64,000 nt of DNA, taken from Macropodus opercularis (Eukaryota > Chordata > Actinopteri > Anabantiformes > Osphronemidae). Of the stretch, positions 46,948 to 60,964 are shown piece after piece. The notes below the pieces were generated by a model. That model was given only the letters and a program-made list of their open reading frames with translations, had not been told where the DNA came from and ran no database searches. The DNA is taken from contig CM061091.1 of the NCBI GenBank assembly GCA_030770545.1, positions 5,587,501-5,651,500 on the forward strand. Direction: 5' to 3'. Numbering within the stretch: the first letter of the stretch is position 1; the number at the start of each line of letters is the position of its first letter. Both the position numbers and the translations under genes were made by a program.

Positions 46948-48648
46948 CATGAATATACATAAAGATGTGAGTCAGGAAAGCGGAGGAAAGAACAGAGCAG
47001 ACATGGGGTCAGAGCAGAAGCCAAACACACAGGCCTAAGACTAGCAGTCAGGTTAATTGTCTAGTTTCCCGTGTTTCTAAAATGCTTAAAAGAAACCATT
47101 GGAGATTGTGTGTTTTACTGAATTTATTGAATTAAGTGTTTACCTTGGCCATTCAATTTTCATTTCTATTTTGCATGAAGATCACTGGTTGCAGCTGCAG
47201 TATAAACTTTTTACTTTTGTTTATCTTGCTCAAACATTATGCAGATGGCAACGATTGGTTCTATAATTAATGTCTTGCCTTAGTAATTCTGAAATAGAAC
47301 TATCACTTAAAGTTTTGTCAAGGGTGTTGAGCAACAAGAGGCAAAGCTGAAGGGTAAAAGCTAAATTAAGCATCTTTTCAGGCTAAAACAATGTCGTACG
47401 CTCTTAAAGCAACACAGCCGAGAAGAGAGTTGGGTGCTGCTGCTCATCAGAGTTAGCTTTAATAAACTGCTCCATGTGTTTATAACCATCATGTTCTCAC
47501 TTCAGTGAGATAAATGTTTTGGCAAAAATACTTTTCTTGCTTTTGGTTTGGACTGCAGTATAGCACAAGCAGTGTTTCCGGATGAAACAAGCTACAGGTA
47601 TCTTCTATAATTCCTCCATTTGTAGGGGCCTGGATTAAATATTACATTTTGTGAATATTAGCATTGTTGTAGTAGATATGCAGTGTTATATAAACAGATC
47701 AGTGCTGCTTCAAATAGTATTTGCAGGTACTTATTAATGTTTGCCTTGAACTCCTGGTAGGAGCGCAGGTGAGACTGACTATTCAGATGGTGTCAGATGA
47801 GCCGTCCATCACACAGCAGTAGACTACATTGAAACGCAAAGCTGTACTGCAGAACAGTTTGCAACAATTTCACTATGAGACACTGGAATAACGGTGTCCA
47901 TCAAACTGCAACTGTTACACTATGCAGAGCAGGGTGGAAATTTGCATAATAGCCTATAGTGATGTATTCAGGTTTAATAAGAGAACCGTGCTCAGTAATT
48001 ATTTAAAGGCAGACACTCACACACTGGAGGTTCCTGTATAATTCAGTTTAGTTGCAATGAGCTCTTTGTGATGTACGCTGAGGTTTGAGGTTGCCGTTGA
48101 TCCTCCAGCTTTCACCATTACTCTTTTGCAAAATATTGACTGTGCTGCCACTAGACATCTGTCGTCATGACAGCTTTGGACACACCTTTGAAATAACATA
48201 CAGTGTAGATAAGGACAATAGAACAGAGCTGTGAGGGACATCTCGTCACCACAACTACAGCCTCATCCACCAATCCTGTGTCTGTCAAATGAAAGGAAAC
48301 TTGTAAAATATGACTATTATGTTTTTTTATGTATCCTACAAAATCCACCCCCATACACGTATCTAGCTTTATATCAATCACTTGACACATCCACCAAGAT
48401 GTCCTCAACAACCCTCTTCAATGGGAGTAGACAGATTTGAGTTTTGCTGAGGCAAAGGTGAGGTCAGGTGAAACGTAAGACAACCACAGAGAGAACGAAA
48501 GAACTAACTGAAGAAGCTACTTGGATGAGTAATTAATTTGCTTGAGGACAGGAAACAAGACAGGAATTCAGTCGCCGTGACTCAAACCCCGCGTTAGCTC
48601 ACCAGGATGACTGGGGATCTTCACTGACGCATGCCGGTTCTCTCTTAG
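46948..48648. other. Non-coding stretch
   Basis: No gene is recognised; short chance frames on both strands. Nothing specific was seen. Confidence 0.4.
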
Positions 48649-48780
48649 TGCTCATCTTTTCAGCATGTTCTCTCTATCAGCACCGGACACGGCGCGTGGT
48701 CAGTTGTTTAGGGCCGACTGAGCTTATGCAGCTTATGTTTAACACAATTAGCCATCTAATCTCAGATTCATGCGCACAAG
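48649..48780 (+). other. Candidate plus-strand exon, 132 nt
   Basis: The acceptor GCCGGTTCTCTCTTAG ends at 48648 and the donor is CACAAG followed by GTAAGATT, both strong. The length is a multiple of three. One frame is open throughout, reading LIFSACSLYQHRTRRVVSCL and then GPTELMQLMFNTISHLISD before the end. No family is recognised. The opposite strand to the left-edge gene and the absence of partner exons keep confidence low; a non-coding transcript exon is equally possible. Confidence 0.25.
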
Positions 48781-48993
48781 GTAAGATTAGCTCAGCGAAA
48801 AGGTCTGTGAGGATTCTTACTCATTCAGGTCACGTTTGTCCCAAGAGCTTGGTCAGTCGCAACCGCAGTCGCTTACAGTTTTTGAAAGTTCTATTGTTCT
48901 TGATTTGAGGAACTATAAGCAAGTCCAGCTTCCACAGAACAGCACCTTTGGGAGCTTGCAGAGAAAATAGGATGTGATCAACTTGGAGTTGAA

Positions 48994-49011
48994 ACACACA
49001 CACACACACAC
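48994..49011 (+). repeat. (AC)9 microsatellite
   Basis: Nine uninterrupted AC units. Confidence 0.92.
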
Positions 49012-50999
49012 CTGGCTAATCTACGATACAGCTGGATTGTTTCCTCTTGTTGTTGCAGTGTTAGACTCAGCACTGGTTCCACAGTATGAAAAAGCCTACA
49101 GGGTAAAATCTTGTTGCACCTGCTAGAAAATGAGGCTATAACGTGATATTTAACCAAGGTGTTTTCTAGCTGATCAGCCCTTTGCTTGGGCTGAGTAGGC
49201 CTTCAGGTAATTATGGAACCTTAATAACACCAGCATACTAAAAAAAACAAATTAAGCAAACAGGGGCCTAAAAGCTGTAACCATCACTTATTTTACTTTC
49301 ATTTTTGGAACTTTCGTGTCTTTTGTCGTTATATTTGTATGTAAATTATTTCGTGGTATTTGCAGTTGTGTAATAAATTTGAGTAAAGAAAAATTTAAGC
49401 AAAATGTATCCAGCGGTTGCAGACACCGCTGTAAACAGGGTTAAGAAGGAAATCATCTAAAAGCCTTGTGGGATGTCTGAGGAAGCACAGATGCTTTGAA
49501 CATGTAGTTTTATTATATAAAAAAATAAAAATATATTACGTTTGGCCTTGGTGTGAGACAGTATTTTGCTACGGTAACGTGGTCCGTGTGTCAACTTTGG
49601 CTGTTCATCCTGTAGCTTTTACCTTATCGTTTTTGCAGTGCAGCACATTTGTTGTGATCATATCTTTTACATATGATGCCATTTCCACCACGATGCCATA
49701 ACCGAGGGAGAGCCAAACAATTTAACAGAGAAGGGCAGTGCTGCAGCTCATTATGTGAATGTTGCTGGGCTGCAGATCAGTCAGCAAAAATAATTAGCTG
49801 TTATATGACTGCGTGTCATATCTTTTGAGAGGCTGGAGACATTTCCAGTTGGGATCGATTGCACTAACTTTGTATGGGGGAAGAAAGTAATAAACATAAT
49901 TATGCTTTTTGCAGCTTTTTGAATCAAAGCCACACAGTGTGAATTGAACGGGCTGCGTACGCGCACTCGAGCAGAACGCCTCGCCAATTACCACAAATCA
50001 TAGTCAGCTGGTTTCTACCTCCTTTAATAGGAATGAAAACTTCCCTCCCTGCCTCTGCTTAGCATCGTTGAGCACGGCCCAATTCAGCACTTCCATCTAA
50101 TGTCACGCTCATTAAAATATAAATTGGTTTATGATTACTACCTGCAACTTTGCAATTGGACCAACTGATAGTGATGTGGCCAGAAGCAAAGAAGATTAAA
50201 AGACAACATAGTTTATCATCAGCATGTACACATAACACACTGTCACTGTTAGCAATGATACAACACTCTAACAATAATAATTCGATTTTTCTCGACTTAC
50301 TATTCTTGTAGCCTGTGGACTAATTACAATGAGTAAACTAAATCAAACTAAATCCGTCTGTCTCATACAGATGAATGGTACTGATTGTAACGCACGAGCC
50401 AGTGTTTGTACAGTCCTGACACTTATTTTGTTGATTCTCTTTACAACTGGAAATAAATATATTTGCAGTCTGCTGTGGCAGGATTGATGATTGATGTACA
50501 TAAATGACATTATATGCAGCTTGTTGTGCGACATATGTTATGTTTAACTTATTTACAGGTGAATCCTCTCCTGTCATAATTACATATGTTGGTTTATTAA
50601 ATTTTTCATGATGTTTAAATTTTAAAGCCCTTCCCTCTGTGCTGAAATAAATTCTTCTTGCTCTATACTACATCACAGATTGTAAATAAAAAAAAAAAAA
50701 CACTTCAAACAACAAGTTCGTTTTCCCTAGTGAAGTGCTCTCTATTTTTTCTAGATAGCATAAAGTTGTCACAAAGGGACATATAAAGCCAGGATTAGCT
50801 GTCACTTCCATAACAATGAATTTCTGTCGAACGTGGCAAAATGCTCAAGGAAAGATTTCAGCAGTGTTAAGTAGCCAAAACAAATCCAGTTTTCCTGTAG
50901 TGATTCACTGTGCTTGACAAAGACCAGAACTTATATTTCGATGCCACGCTTCTGCTCTTTTGTCACACATGAAACACAGCTGTAGATGAGAGGACAGAC

Positions 51000-51350
51000 A
51001 GATTAAGCCTCCCCGCCCCCATGTGCGAGCAGCCAGCGTGTGTTTCGCGTTGACCCCTGTCACAAGCAGAGAATCCCTTTATATTAAAGTCTGATTGATT
51101 TCAATATCCGGACGCACACAGAGCTCAACATTTATATTGAATAAAAAAGCAGGACTTTAATTAATTCACATACCCGCTCAGCTTAATAATACACTCTTCC
51201 ATCTTCACCACATTGAATTTAATGGAGCATGACTCACTGGAAATATGAAATGGATGTTTGCTTCAAATAAGCATTCGAACGGAGAACAATAAATATGTTT
51301 AATGGGCTTTAATACAACTGCCAGGCATCTAATGTCTTATTTGTGCCACT
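51000..51350. promoter_or_regulatory. Candidate conserved non-coding segment
   Basis: It contains TGATTGATTTCAATATCC, TTTAATTAATTCACATACC, GAATTTAATGG and AATGGGCTTTAAT in repeat-free context, with dense homeobox-type cores. This is motif texture only. Confidence 0.22.
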
Positions 51351-53159
51351 GTGCTATGTAAAAATCTGGCGTGATTGTAGATTATGAGTGTAAGAGCTTT
51401 GTAAAAGGGCAAAAACGAAGAGCTACAAATACAATTATAGAGGCAAAAAACAACAACACAGCAATGAAAATAATAAATACATACAATTACTTTAAATAGT
51501 TTAGTATTCTTTTGAAATGATCTACTGTATGTTCATAAGTCATAATGGTATGTGATCTGCTGTAGGTCTGGATATTAGAAGAAAGACACTGTGCAGTGTA
51601 AATTCATGAATTTTATAACAGTACAATGTTCAAAGGAACATTTTCACCATATTTTAGTTTGTAGTATTAGGCAACATTCAACATACAACTACTGTGTGTG
51701 TGTTTAATGATTTTATTGACCATCTGCCTGTGGTGAACATCAGACGAGTGTGTGTAAAACGGAAGTTTAAGCAGAGGGTGGAAGAGTACGTCTGCTTTGT
51801 AGGTCTTCTCTGGATAAATAAGAAATGCAACATTTGCAAATAAATAAGAGAATAAGCAAGTGCTGGCGTGAAACCTTCCGCTGGAGAAAACGATGTCGTT
51901 GCACATTCAAGGTTGGTAGAGGAAGCGTGGGATGGTTTTTCACTTTAGCACCGAATCATGTCGATAGAAGCAAATGAAATCCTGCGCACTATACTTTTCT
52001 CTACATTCAAACACTGTTTAGATGAAGAGCTTATTCTTATAGGTTATTGCAAGAAATGATGTTTGGCTATGGGGAATTATACAGAAGAAAATAAACAACA
52101 AGAAGGAAAAACCAGAGGAACTAGTACTGTGTTCCAGCAAGGCTTCTCCTAGAGGCAGTTAAGCATATGGGCTGTTTAATCGTCCTCCATCGACACAGTA
52201 CTACTCCTCCCTACCAGTATGTGCTAGGTGCTGTTAAACAGTGGTGGTACAATATATGAAGATGCCAGAGGTGCAGTGAGGCCCAGCAGAGCACGGGACG
52301 TTTGCCTGAATTTAATCAGTTGCATAAACAAGCAGTGCTGAAGTGCAAAAGGAGATCCAGCAACATACCTTAACAATAAAACACACAATCCGATCTAGAC
52401 AATACATCAAAGCATTGTGGTGGAATTAATGATATTGTCTGTGTTTTTCCTCTTTTTATTTGAAATGCTTGTCATAAAATAAACATGGTTTTCTGGCTGT
52501 GTCTCATAAACCTCCTCTCTGGTAACAGCGGACCTTTTGACGGGATTGCCCAGTCAGAGCAGCAATGGGTCAATGTGGAGTGTGAGTTACGGCTGAGTTC
52601 AGAGCATTATTTTAATGGGACTCCAAGCAGCGGTTGTAAAACATTTGGCAGCTTGTTGGCACATGTGTCTCTCAGCTGATATAAGCTGTACCGTATATAG
52701 GCTCTGTGCTATTTGGGACTATCTCTGTACGTGTAACATAGCGTCGCAGCTCTGGAGACTTTTAATAATGAAGCTGGGCGACAACTTTAAGGTCAACTAC
52801 TAGTGGCAGCTTGCTTCTGCATTTGAACTCTGAACTCAGCCAATGTACTGATAATTAAATATAAAACTAACCGCGTCCCAGAGGGAGTGGGAGCAGGGTA
52901 CATAACCAAAGTGATTTGCTGTACTGCTGTGTGGATCATTTGGAGCTTGATGAATCAACTCCCTTCCCCAGTGCTCCTCCCACACCCGCAACATGCAGCT
53001 ATAAATTACACTTGACACTTCTCCTCACATTAATTTCTCTCCAGATGGCAGCCTGCCCAACATTTTGAAAGTTAACAAATAAAGAAAATGGACACAAAAA
53101 TCTAATCTTGAGTAGAACTGAAGATAAGTGACCAGTAATGTCAAAGCAGAGTTTGTATA

Positions 53160-53470
53160 ATTAGTTTTCCTGACCCCCCAAAACACAGGCTGTTATCCTC
53201 CCGGCCGTTTGCCCCCATGCTGACTCCTCTCCATTTACAAGTTAATAGCTGGCTAGTACTCAAAACCTCTCTTCAGAAAAAGCTTTCAGTATTCATGGGC
53301 ATCAAGCAGGCATCTTCATCATGAGATAATGTGCTTCATGTTTATTCCGCCCAGCGCTAAACCCTGTTTGATAATAAATTCATCACCGTCACGTTCTCGC
53401 CCGGCTTCTTTCAGAGGCCTCGTTTCATTGCTGTAAAAGCAGCAGTGAATTGGTTTGCAAGTTAACAGAA
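53160..53470. promoter_or_regulatory. Candidate conserved non-coding segment
   Basis: It contains TATAATTAGTTTTCC, AGTTAATAGC, GATAATAAATTCATCACC and TTTCATTGCTGTAAAAG, repeat-free, with unusually even base composition for this window. This is motif texture only. Confidence 0.22.
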
Positions 53471-55896
53471 AACGCAGATGGTTTACTCATGCATGCAGTG
53501 TTATGTTCAGTATGTACTGTGTCCACCAACGTACTGTAGCGCACGTCTCACAAACACAGGTGAATATGAGCCCCACGACCAAAGGAGGCACTGCCTGCCT
53601 TCAGCTTCCCTTCCACTGATGACATCATGCAGTCATGTCATGAAATCAGCTTAGTTATCATTTGTGTTCATGAAAGACTTTCTTACAGTACAGAAGCCCT
53701 TTCATTACCACTGAGAATCATTCATCTAACATCGCTGCCTTATATTAACACACACAGGCACCGGGAGGGTAGATGTGTGTCAATCCACTCAATAGTTGTT
53801 ACAGTAATAGACTGGTAAACGGTGGGGGGGTACTCCTGAGTCATTTGGCATGCAAATTAAATAAGAAGTAATAGCTGCTGACACTGAATTCACAAGAGAT
53901 CACAATCTGCAATTCAACGATAGTAATAGGACCAATATCTGAACATACACTGCTATTAGTCTTTAGATGAAAGTATAATTTGATGTGATTTCCCACACGG
54001 ATCTGTGGCAAAGTCGGATTCGTTTAAATGGGTCATGTCTGGGCTCGACTGGGAAGGTTGCGTTTGAAATGGCACGGTACACATTACCAGTTACCGTGGA
54101 AGAACGTTAGGATGGATGGTTACGTCCACTTATATTCTGTGAGTTGAGTGCAAATATCTGCACGCTTACAAAACTTTTGGTGATTTCTCTTTTTGCTGTC
54201 TTTTCTCTAAAACTGTAGGAACTATTTTAAAGCTATTCAGTGTCTGCATAACTTGAAGAACTTGCTCCACAACACAAGTCCTAACAGTTTCCACACTATT
54301 GTGTCCAAGCGACAATTTGATCAAGGAGCGGCTGCGGCCTCCCACCCTGCCCCTGTAATACACAGGTGTACATCTAAAACTTATTACCCAAATGCACAGT
54401 GACAGCTTACAGAAGCATTGTGTCTTCACGCCCTAATTTTACAAGCTCTGACAATTCTGCACAGGTGCAGGTGCACGTGCGAACATGCCAGAGTCCACGT
54501 AACCATAGAAACCCCCTCACTGCTGACAGGCTGGCAGAGGAGACATTTAGAGTAGAGAAGGGATATGGGCTGATGTTTGCACAGGATATGAGGAATTAAT
54601 GATTCATGGCCAAATAAATCACACATTTTACTGGTAACGCATGTGATTATTACACTGGAGATGATATCCTTTGTTCCACGGGGGGGCGGTTACTTAATGT
54701 TTGTTAATGCTATATAGTTCGATGTGATGCTACTTTTCATTCATGTCATTCAACGTCTTAACATAATGTGGGAGATGTTTTTGGAAACAGAATGAGAGCA
54801 ACATGCTGCCAGTAGTGACTGAGTGACACCCGTCATGTCTGCCTCTAAACATATTTCTCTTTACGAGTGTAAACTATTACACATGCATACACATTTTCTT
54901 TTTATGCACACCAATTTTGCACGGATGTGCTGATACATATAATTTACATATTTATAAGGATTATGCTACTCATTCGATTAAGGGAATTGAGTCTGAATCA
55001 TTTGTTGTGTTCTGGTTTGAAGCAAAAGTTTATAATTAAAAAACAGCACAAGTTATCAGCATATTCATCACATCAGTATTTCTGTGGTTGCCAATGAAAG
55101 TCAATGTGACACCTAAGTTATAAATGATCAAGGCACAGACCCAAGAATAATTTTTACAGTTCTTCACTAATTGAGAAAATTATTTCTTCACTAAATTAAT
55201 GCAAGGTTTTAGCCTAATCGGAACTGACATTGGGATTGATTGTTGTGATTGATTAGATCATAAACTGCCAAAACTTGCATGCATTTGTAAAAATGTATTT
55301 CATAACAGAATGGAGACCTTCATCTTATCGACTTTGAATGTCCTTTATTCTGATTGTTTAAAGAATAAATGCACTCAGCAATATTACATGGATCCCATAA
55401 ATCACCAGTGTCTCTCCAAGCCTAGTGGACTGCTTGCTGTATTCCAAGCAGCTTTATCTGAATTCACTGCAGGGTTACTGCATTTGTAACCACCTGTGAA
55501 TCCCCGCGCTCATATTTGCTAATTGAGAAAGAAAGATATATATGTGATATATGTTATATCGGTTGTGGAGGATTTGATTAATGGCCCCCCCTCCTCTCCC
55601 ATGATGCATGTCAACCTGGAAGGGATACTCACTTGTCTCATTATGTGTTGCTTGGAAATGGTAGGTGTGTGCTAAACCGATATTTACATTAGCATACTAA
55701 CAAGCACCGTTACTGTGTGCGCGCGCTAAATGGGCTCTGCTGGTGGACAGTCACAAACCGCGAGACGGGACATGCTTTTTGCTGACTCCTGGAGATGAGG
55801 GTAATGAATTGTGTTCCACATATGGCACATTGATAAACTGACTTCATACCATTAATCAGCAGCAAAGGGAAATGGGAGAGTCCTGGGAATGGGCTG

Positions 55897-55906
55897 TGAT
55901 TGACAA
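55897..55906 (+). promoter_or_regulatory. PBX-type site TGATTGACAA next to GCTAATTT
   Basis: TGATTGACAA is followed directly by GCTAATTT, a homeodomain-type core. The pairing resembles composite PBX-HOX arrangements; binding is inference. Confidence 0.25.
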
Positions 55907-58539
55907 GCTAATTTAGTAAGAGGAACAGCATTTCTTGCAATAGATATGGCTCTGCTTGAATCCACTAATTAAAGGTGGCCACACTTTGTGCACCATACAG
56001 AGCAGTTTTCCAGAGCTTGTGTGGACGTGTCGGTTTTGGCGGAAACATTTTTGTGGTATAGGATCTTTGGCTGTGAGACAAAAGACACGAAAGAGCCCCT
56101 GCACAGTCAGAAGAGGAGCAAAGACACTGGCCAGTAGCTGGTGAGAGAAGAAGAATCTACAAACACGTGAAAGCATTGTTCAAAACAGATGACGTTATTA
56201 CTGTTATGCTTGTTTACACTGAATGTGATCGTGCTGCAGGATTATCTCACTGTGAATCTTACTGCTCGTACAGCGGCAGAGCTGAGATGGCATTAGACAT
56301 CAGTCTTGCCCTGAGTCTCAAAATATCTTACATGCGTTGCATCCCCTTTGAATTTCTTTCCGAGGGCAATTCTTCTTTTCTATTAGCATCTCATCTGGCC
56401 TTACACATTGAATTTTCTCACTTTATATTTGTGTGCCAAGCAGCGCTTCTGCTTGAATAGCAGAATAATCCAATCAGCCTGAAGCGCCTCAGACCCAAGA
56501 CATCTGACCTCTACCGAGGACGGGATCTTGTCAAAGAGCCTCTTATTTCAGATAATAATTATCCTGCTTTGTTTGTAGATCCTCATTTCTTCTCTGTGCT
56601 ACAAGCCAATTTGTTTTTTTTTTTTCAGCAGCAACGTGTAAGACATCAGGGAATATTTATGGAATGTCCATCGCACGAGAGGCCTTTGATAATACTGAAT
56701 AAATATCTTGAGGTGGTGAATGTTTGAATAGAGTGAGCTTGCACGGATGGGATTGTGGCAGAATACGTTTATATTGCAGTAACACTATGAATTTGTTTAA
56801 ATAAATTCTTCCTCGTTGAAAATCCTGCTTATATTTTTCTAGGCGTTTAGCAATAATATCAAATAAAAAAAAGTCGAATTTATTTTTAAGGCATCATGTT
56901 TGTCAGAATGTGAGAGTAATGAGTGCTCATTGAAATCTAGTTACATATACCTGTAAACCCTACAGTATCTAGGAATTCATAAATAATCATCTATCAATCA
57001 GCCATAACACTGTGACTAAATAATTGCTGTGAAACATAGAAACTGTTCATTACCTAGATTCTATGCTAATTCTGCTCTCCACAGTTAATTTAGTACATTT
57101 CCATAATGAGTCCTTTGCTTAGCCCAAGGAATCCAAAAATAAAGTCCAGAGCTCAGCAGAAAAGTCTCCTCCACGGAGCTTGTTTACTGTAGTTCACGCT
57201 AAAAACTCAAAGTGTCCAGGGAGAAGCAAACAAAGCACAATGGACCACGTGTAGCAGGAAAAATGACCTTAACAGCTCCTATTTTCTTTTCAAAGACAGT
57301 TACTTTACAAGGTCCAGAGTGCTGCTGATACCGGAGTTGGACGTGCCTAACACCGTATTGCATCATACTGCACCATACAGGCTGCAAGATGTGATCGTAC
57401 TGTATTTGCCCCTCCGCCTCCTTTCACAGCTCAGCCGACAGTTGTCCACATTTCTTTGCTCTTTTCTGCTGCTGGGTCAATAAACAAAGTTGTTGATGAG
57501 AAAAGATTGTGTATCACCCTCTTAGGGTACTCAACTCTGTCACATGAACGCGTTTCAAATGCAGCGGTGACGTTTATCAGATTATATCTAATCGAATATA
57601 ACACAGCACTTGGATAAGTGTTAAATGGCCCTGAGTGTCTGCAGCGAGAGGTTCTTAGACCTTAAAAGCCTCCTGAAACATTATCTAACCGTCAACATTT
57701 GAGGTCAGTCCTTTTGAAACAGGGATGTGTGGTGTTATCGTAATGCAGCGGCAGAGAGTGTAAACCACCAACTAAAAAGAAAAGGCACAAATGTGCGTAC
57801 AACGAAGAGATGGTTTGTGTGTGGGAGAAACAACAGGCTGACTCTCCATAAGCTGCTAGTACGACCTCCGCTCTATATTAGGTTACACTCTTGAGCCGCT
57901 ACGAGTAGGTAACTCAGGCCTGAGGAGGCACTTCACAGAAGCAGGAAACACAGAGCACTGTCTGAGATTGAGTATATCTGTAAAACGTCATTTCAGGGAC
58001 GGTTTATTAGCAACTACAAGGTCTCTTGCAGGCTTTGCTGCTGTGAATTGACATCTTTTGTTGTTAATTACGCAAGTAGTCCAAGTTATGGCAGAAAAAT
58101 GACAAAGTGTAATTCCTGATGGCTGGTAAAGACAAGGAGACACAGAGTAGAAAAGACTAATTACGAGAACATGATGAGTTACGGTTTGATGGGTTTTCAT
58201 TCCCCACAGTGCTTGCAGCATAAATCTTATTTACAAGTTATCTCCAGATGCATGCACATATTTGGCTTTGAATCCATACTTGTCAAGCCTACAGCAGGCA
58301 GCTATCACACAATATGTCCCATCTGTTTCCAGTGTGAGATCTTGTTACATTGTTGTTCATTGTACATTGTCAATTTCCCATTGTTGTCCGCCTTGTGCTG
58401 TTTCAGCGTCGACTCATTTTCTCATTTATGTAACGCATTTAAACAAATCTCGTCCTGAAGGGAGAGAAGTCAAAGACCCGCGGCTGAACTGAAAGACAGA
58501 ACCCGAAAGATGGAAAGAAATAGAGAGTAATATTCATGG

Positions 58540-60100
58540 CGTGCAACATCACTCATTAGCATGTGGAAAACCTCTGCCATAGTAACGTCATCCCCATCCC
58601 AGGCCTTCAGATTTAGTCAAAGGACACGGAGCCTGAATCTTTCATTAAATGAAGGCTTATTTCATTATTTAGTAGGTGTTATTTTCTGCTTCAGTTCACA
58701 GGCTAAACGCCAACTGGCAACTCCAAGGCCTATTTAAATGAGTCAGATTCTGGTCCCATCTGCCCCGCTGGTTCCTTCACTTCTTCCTTGCAAGTGGGTG
58801 GGCAGACTGGATAATGCAGTCAGACTGGCTTCTGCTGTGTCATCTGTCTTGCCACTAACCAGCCCACTCACCTGTGCCAAAACCATGATCTCAGCAACGT
58901 GCAGGACCTCGCAGCCACAGGTAGGGTCATTTTAATTGGACTATTTCAGCTGCTACTGTACATGTTCTCTGGAAACTGCATTTCTCATGCCCCTCACAGT
59001 GAAGTACTGGACTACATATTGGAACTGCTGCATTATTAAAACAGCGAAGTGGCATGTGGAGCCTGAGAACACCACCGATCTACATGAGAGACATTTCATT
59101 AGGAATCCACGACTTGGCTTTGGTAGAGTTGGGCCTGTGACCAATTCTGCAATGATCACTTGCATAAACATGCTCATGCACAATGAACAAGCAAAAAATA
59201 ACTCATGAGGCCACTAGCATAGTTTTATTAAAGCATGTCTGATGCACATTTATTACCTATGGGGAAAAACATTCTTCACTCCACACACTGCAGTGACTTA
59301 TGTTCTCTCCTCGTTGATGCCTTATACTCGTGAAAATAGTTTTTATAGAAATTAAATGTGTTACTGAAATTGCATATTAACCATAATAACTCGTTTATGC
59401 ACAATAACAGAATTATTGTGGATTCATGATTCATCTGAACCTGAATGGGATTTTCAACATCCTTTTTTTGTCATGCAGCTAGCATGGCCTTGTCCTCTCC
59501 CAATGACATTAGAAGCATGCGTAATCATGTCATGTACAGTGCATCTGGATGAGAGCCTTGTGAATGAATGGCTGCAGTTTAATAGGCTGCCAAATAGCGA
59601 GCATCACTGTACCCAGCTCTGACTACTGAGGGATAATTTGAATAATGTAGTTAGCTGCATTATTATCTGTTTTATTCATTATTGGCTGGTAGAGTGTTTC
59701 TGCTGCTATTACACAGGGATAACACTTCACTGTACGAGCCCTTTCATTTACTGAGCTGAGCTTGGCATAATGCTGTGTGTTGTCTCTGAGGAAGAAACCA
59801 TTATCTGCAGCGCAGAAATCCTCTTCCCATAGAAGGTTTTCAGCTTCATAACAAACACAAAAACTGTCTTTTTTCCCCTTTTACTTCAATTTCCAAATGA
59901 CTTAGTGAATAAATCTCTGCTGAGGAATGAAGCTGCTTCCAGTGCTACTTATCAGGGGATTTGTGTAGCGCTGAGCACTAAACAGGAAACAATGCCAGAG
60001 GAAATAAAAGGGCCAGCACACAAGCCCATAACATAACATCTGTTGACATTACAGTAGCTGTTAAGTGAAATATGACCACAGCGTGTACTTTTATTAAAAA
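58540..60100. promoter_or_regulatory. Candidate block of conserved non-coding elements
   Basis: Repeat-free sequence with TCACTCATTAGCATG, CATTAAATGAAGGC, CATTATTATCTGTTTTATTC, CATTTACTGAGCTGAGC and ACCATTATCTGCAGCGCAG. The texture is enhancer-like across more than a kilobase, interrupted by plainer DNA at about 59210-59410. No conservation evidence is available. Confidence 0.22.
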
Positions 60101-60943
60101 ACAGCGCTTTGCTGGTTGTCGTCCAATCTGCTAATCTACCAAATGCTTTCAGTACACGATAGAAATCTCTGAATTAATTAGAATATTTGGCACCTACCTG
60201 TTTCCCTAGTGGGCAATGTGCTCTCTTGTTACCACGATGCACAAAATCGTTGTCAGTCGCCCTGCTACCTGCAGCTTTGAGTTTATTATCCTCTCAAAAT
60301 GCAAGGCAATATTCTGACTTGCAGATCCCCTGTCAACAATATTCCCCGCAAATGGCATTCATTATACTGGAAGAATGTCAAAATCAATGTGCAAAAGTGA
60401 GAGATGTGGCACATCATTTTTTTGTGAGACTTTATCGATCGCTTCCAGTGCCAATGAAGGCAGAGTAGGAGGTCAAGCACAGGGCAGGGCAGGTGATATT
60501 GTCTTCACTTTATTTAGCTCAAGGTCAATACTGCATGGATATCTGCCCAGCATATGATCCATTTTTATAAATGGGAGTTTTATACAAGCAGGTATTGGTG
60601 ATGGGATGTATTAAAGATTGTTGTCAATTTGTCCTGTATTACCTCTCCATACAGCTCTGCAGTGGATGATCATAGAATAAAAGAAACGTGCTTTGCTGTG
60701 TGTTATCAAAATAAAACATGTGGACTTGGAATATAACTGTTCTCGTTTTACTGTGTATCATGCTCATACGGGAGACAAAGCAGGAGATAATAACTTTGAA
60801 TGTACAGCATTTACAAATCAACCATCTACAGCAGGTGCTTGGTTTTATTCATCATTCTACTGTCTGTTCTAGCCATGTGGTTCCAGTGGAGGCTTAATAG
60901 GCTTTGTGTTCAAAGCTTTACTTAAGTCTTGTGTGTGTATTAC

Positions 60944-60964
60944 CTCGTCTCCCACTGGCTTTTT
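60944..60964 (-). other. Candidate 21-nt micro-exon
   Basis: On the minus strand a long pyrimidine-rich tract with an internal TGC (about 61000-60966) ends in TTCCCAAG. It is followed by 21 nt reading KKPVGDE and then a donor GAG followed by GTAATA. The length is a multiple of three and the strand matches the left-edge gene. Tight pyrimidine tracts with TGC close upstream are typical of neuronal micro-exons. Such short stretches also arise by chance. Confidence 0.18.

Larger units (their letters stand above)
49012..60943. other. Long non-coding stretch rich in enhancer-like segments
   Basis: No gene is recognised over nearly 12 kb. Open frames are below 100 codons and overlap on both strands. 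Repeat-free, homeodomain-motif-rich segments occur near 49960-50170, 51000-51350, 53160-53470, 56230-56480 and 58540-60100. Homopolymers occur near 50690 (A) and 56612 (T). A minus-strand donor (CACAG followed by GTGAGTGGG) at about 58870 has no clear acceptor. Confidence 0.45.

Noticed and set aside
58871..58926. Minus-strand stretch ending MVLAQ at a strong GTGAGT donor
   Set aside because: No acceptor or promoter could be found upstream on the minus strand, and the plus strand reads openly through the same DNA.
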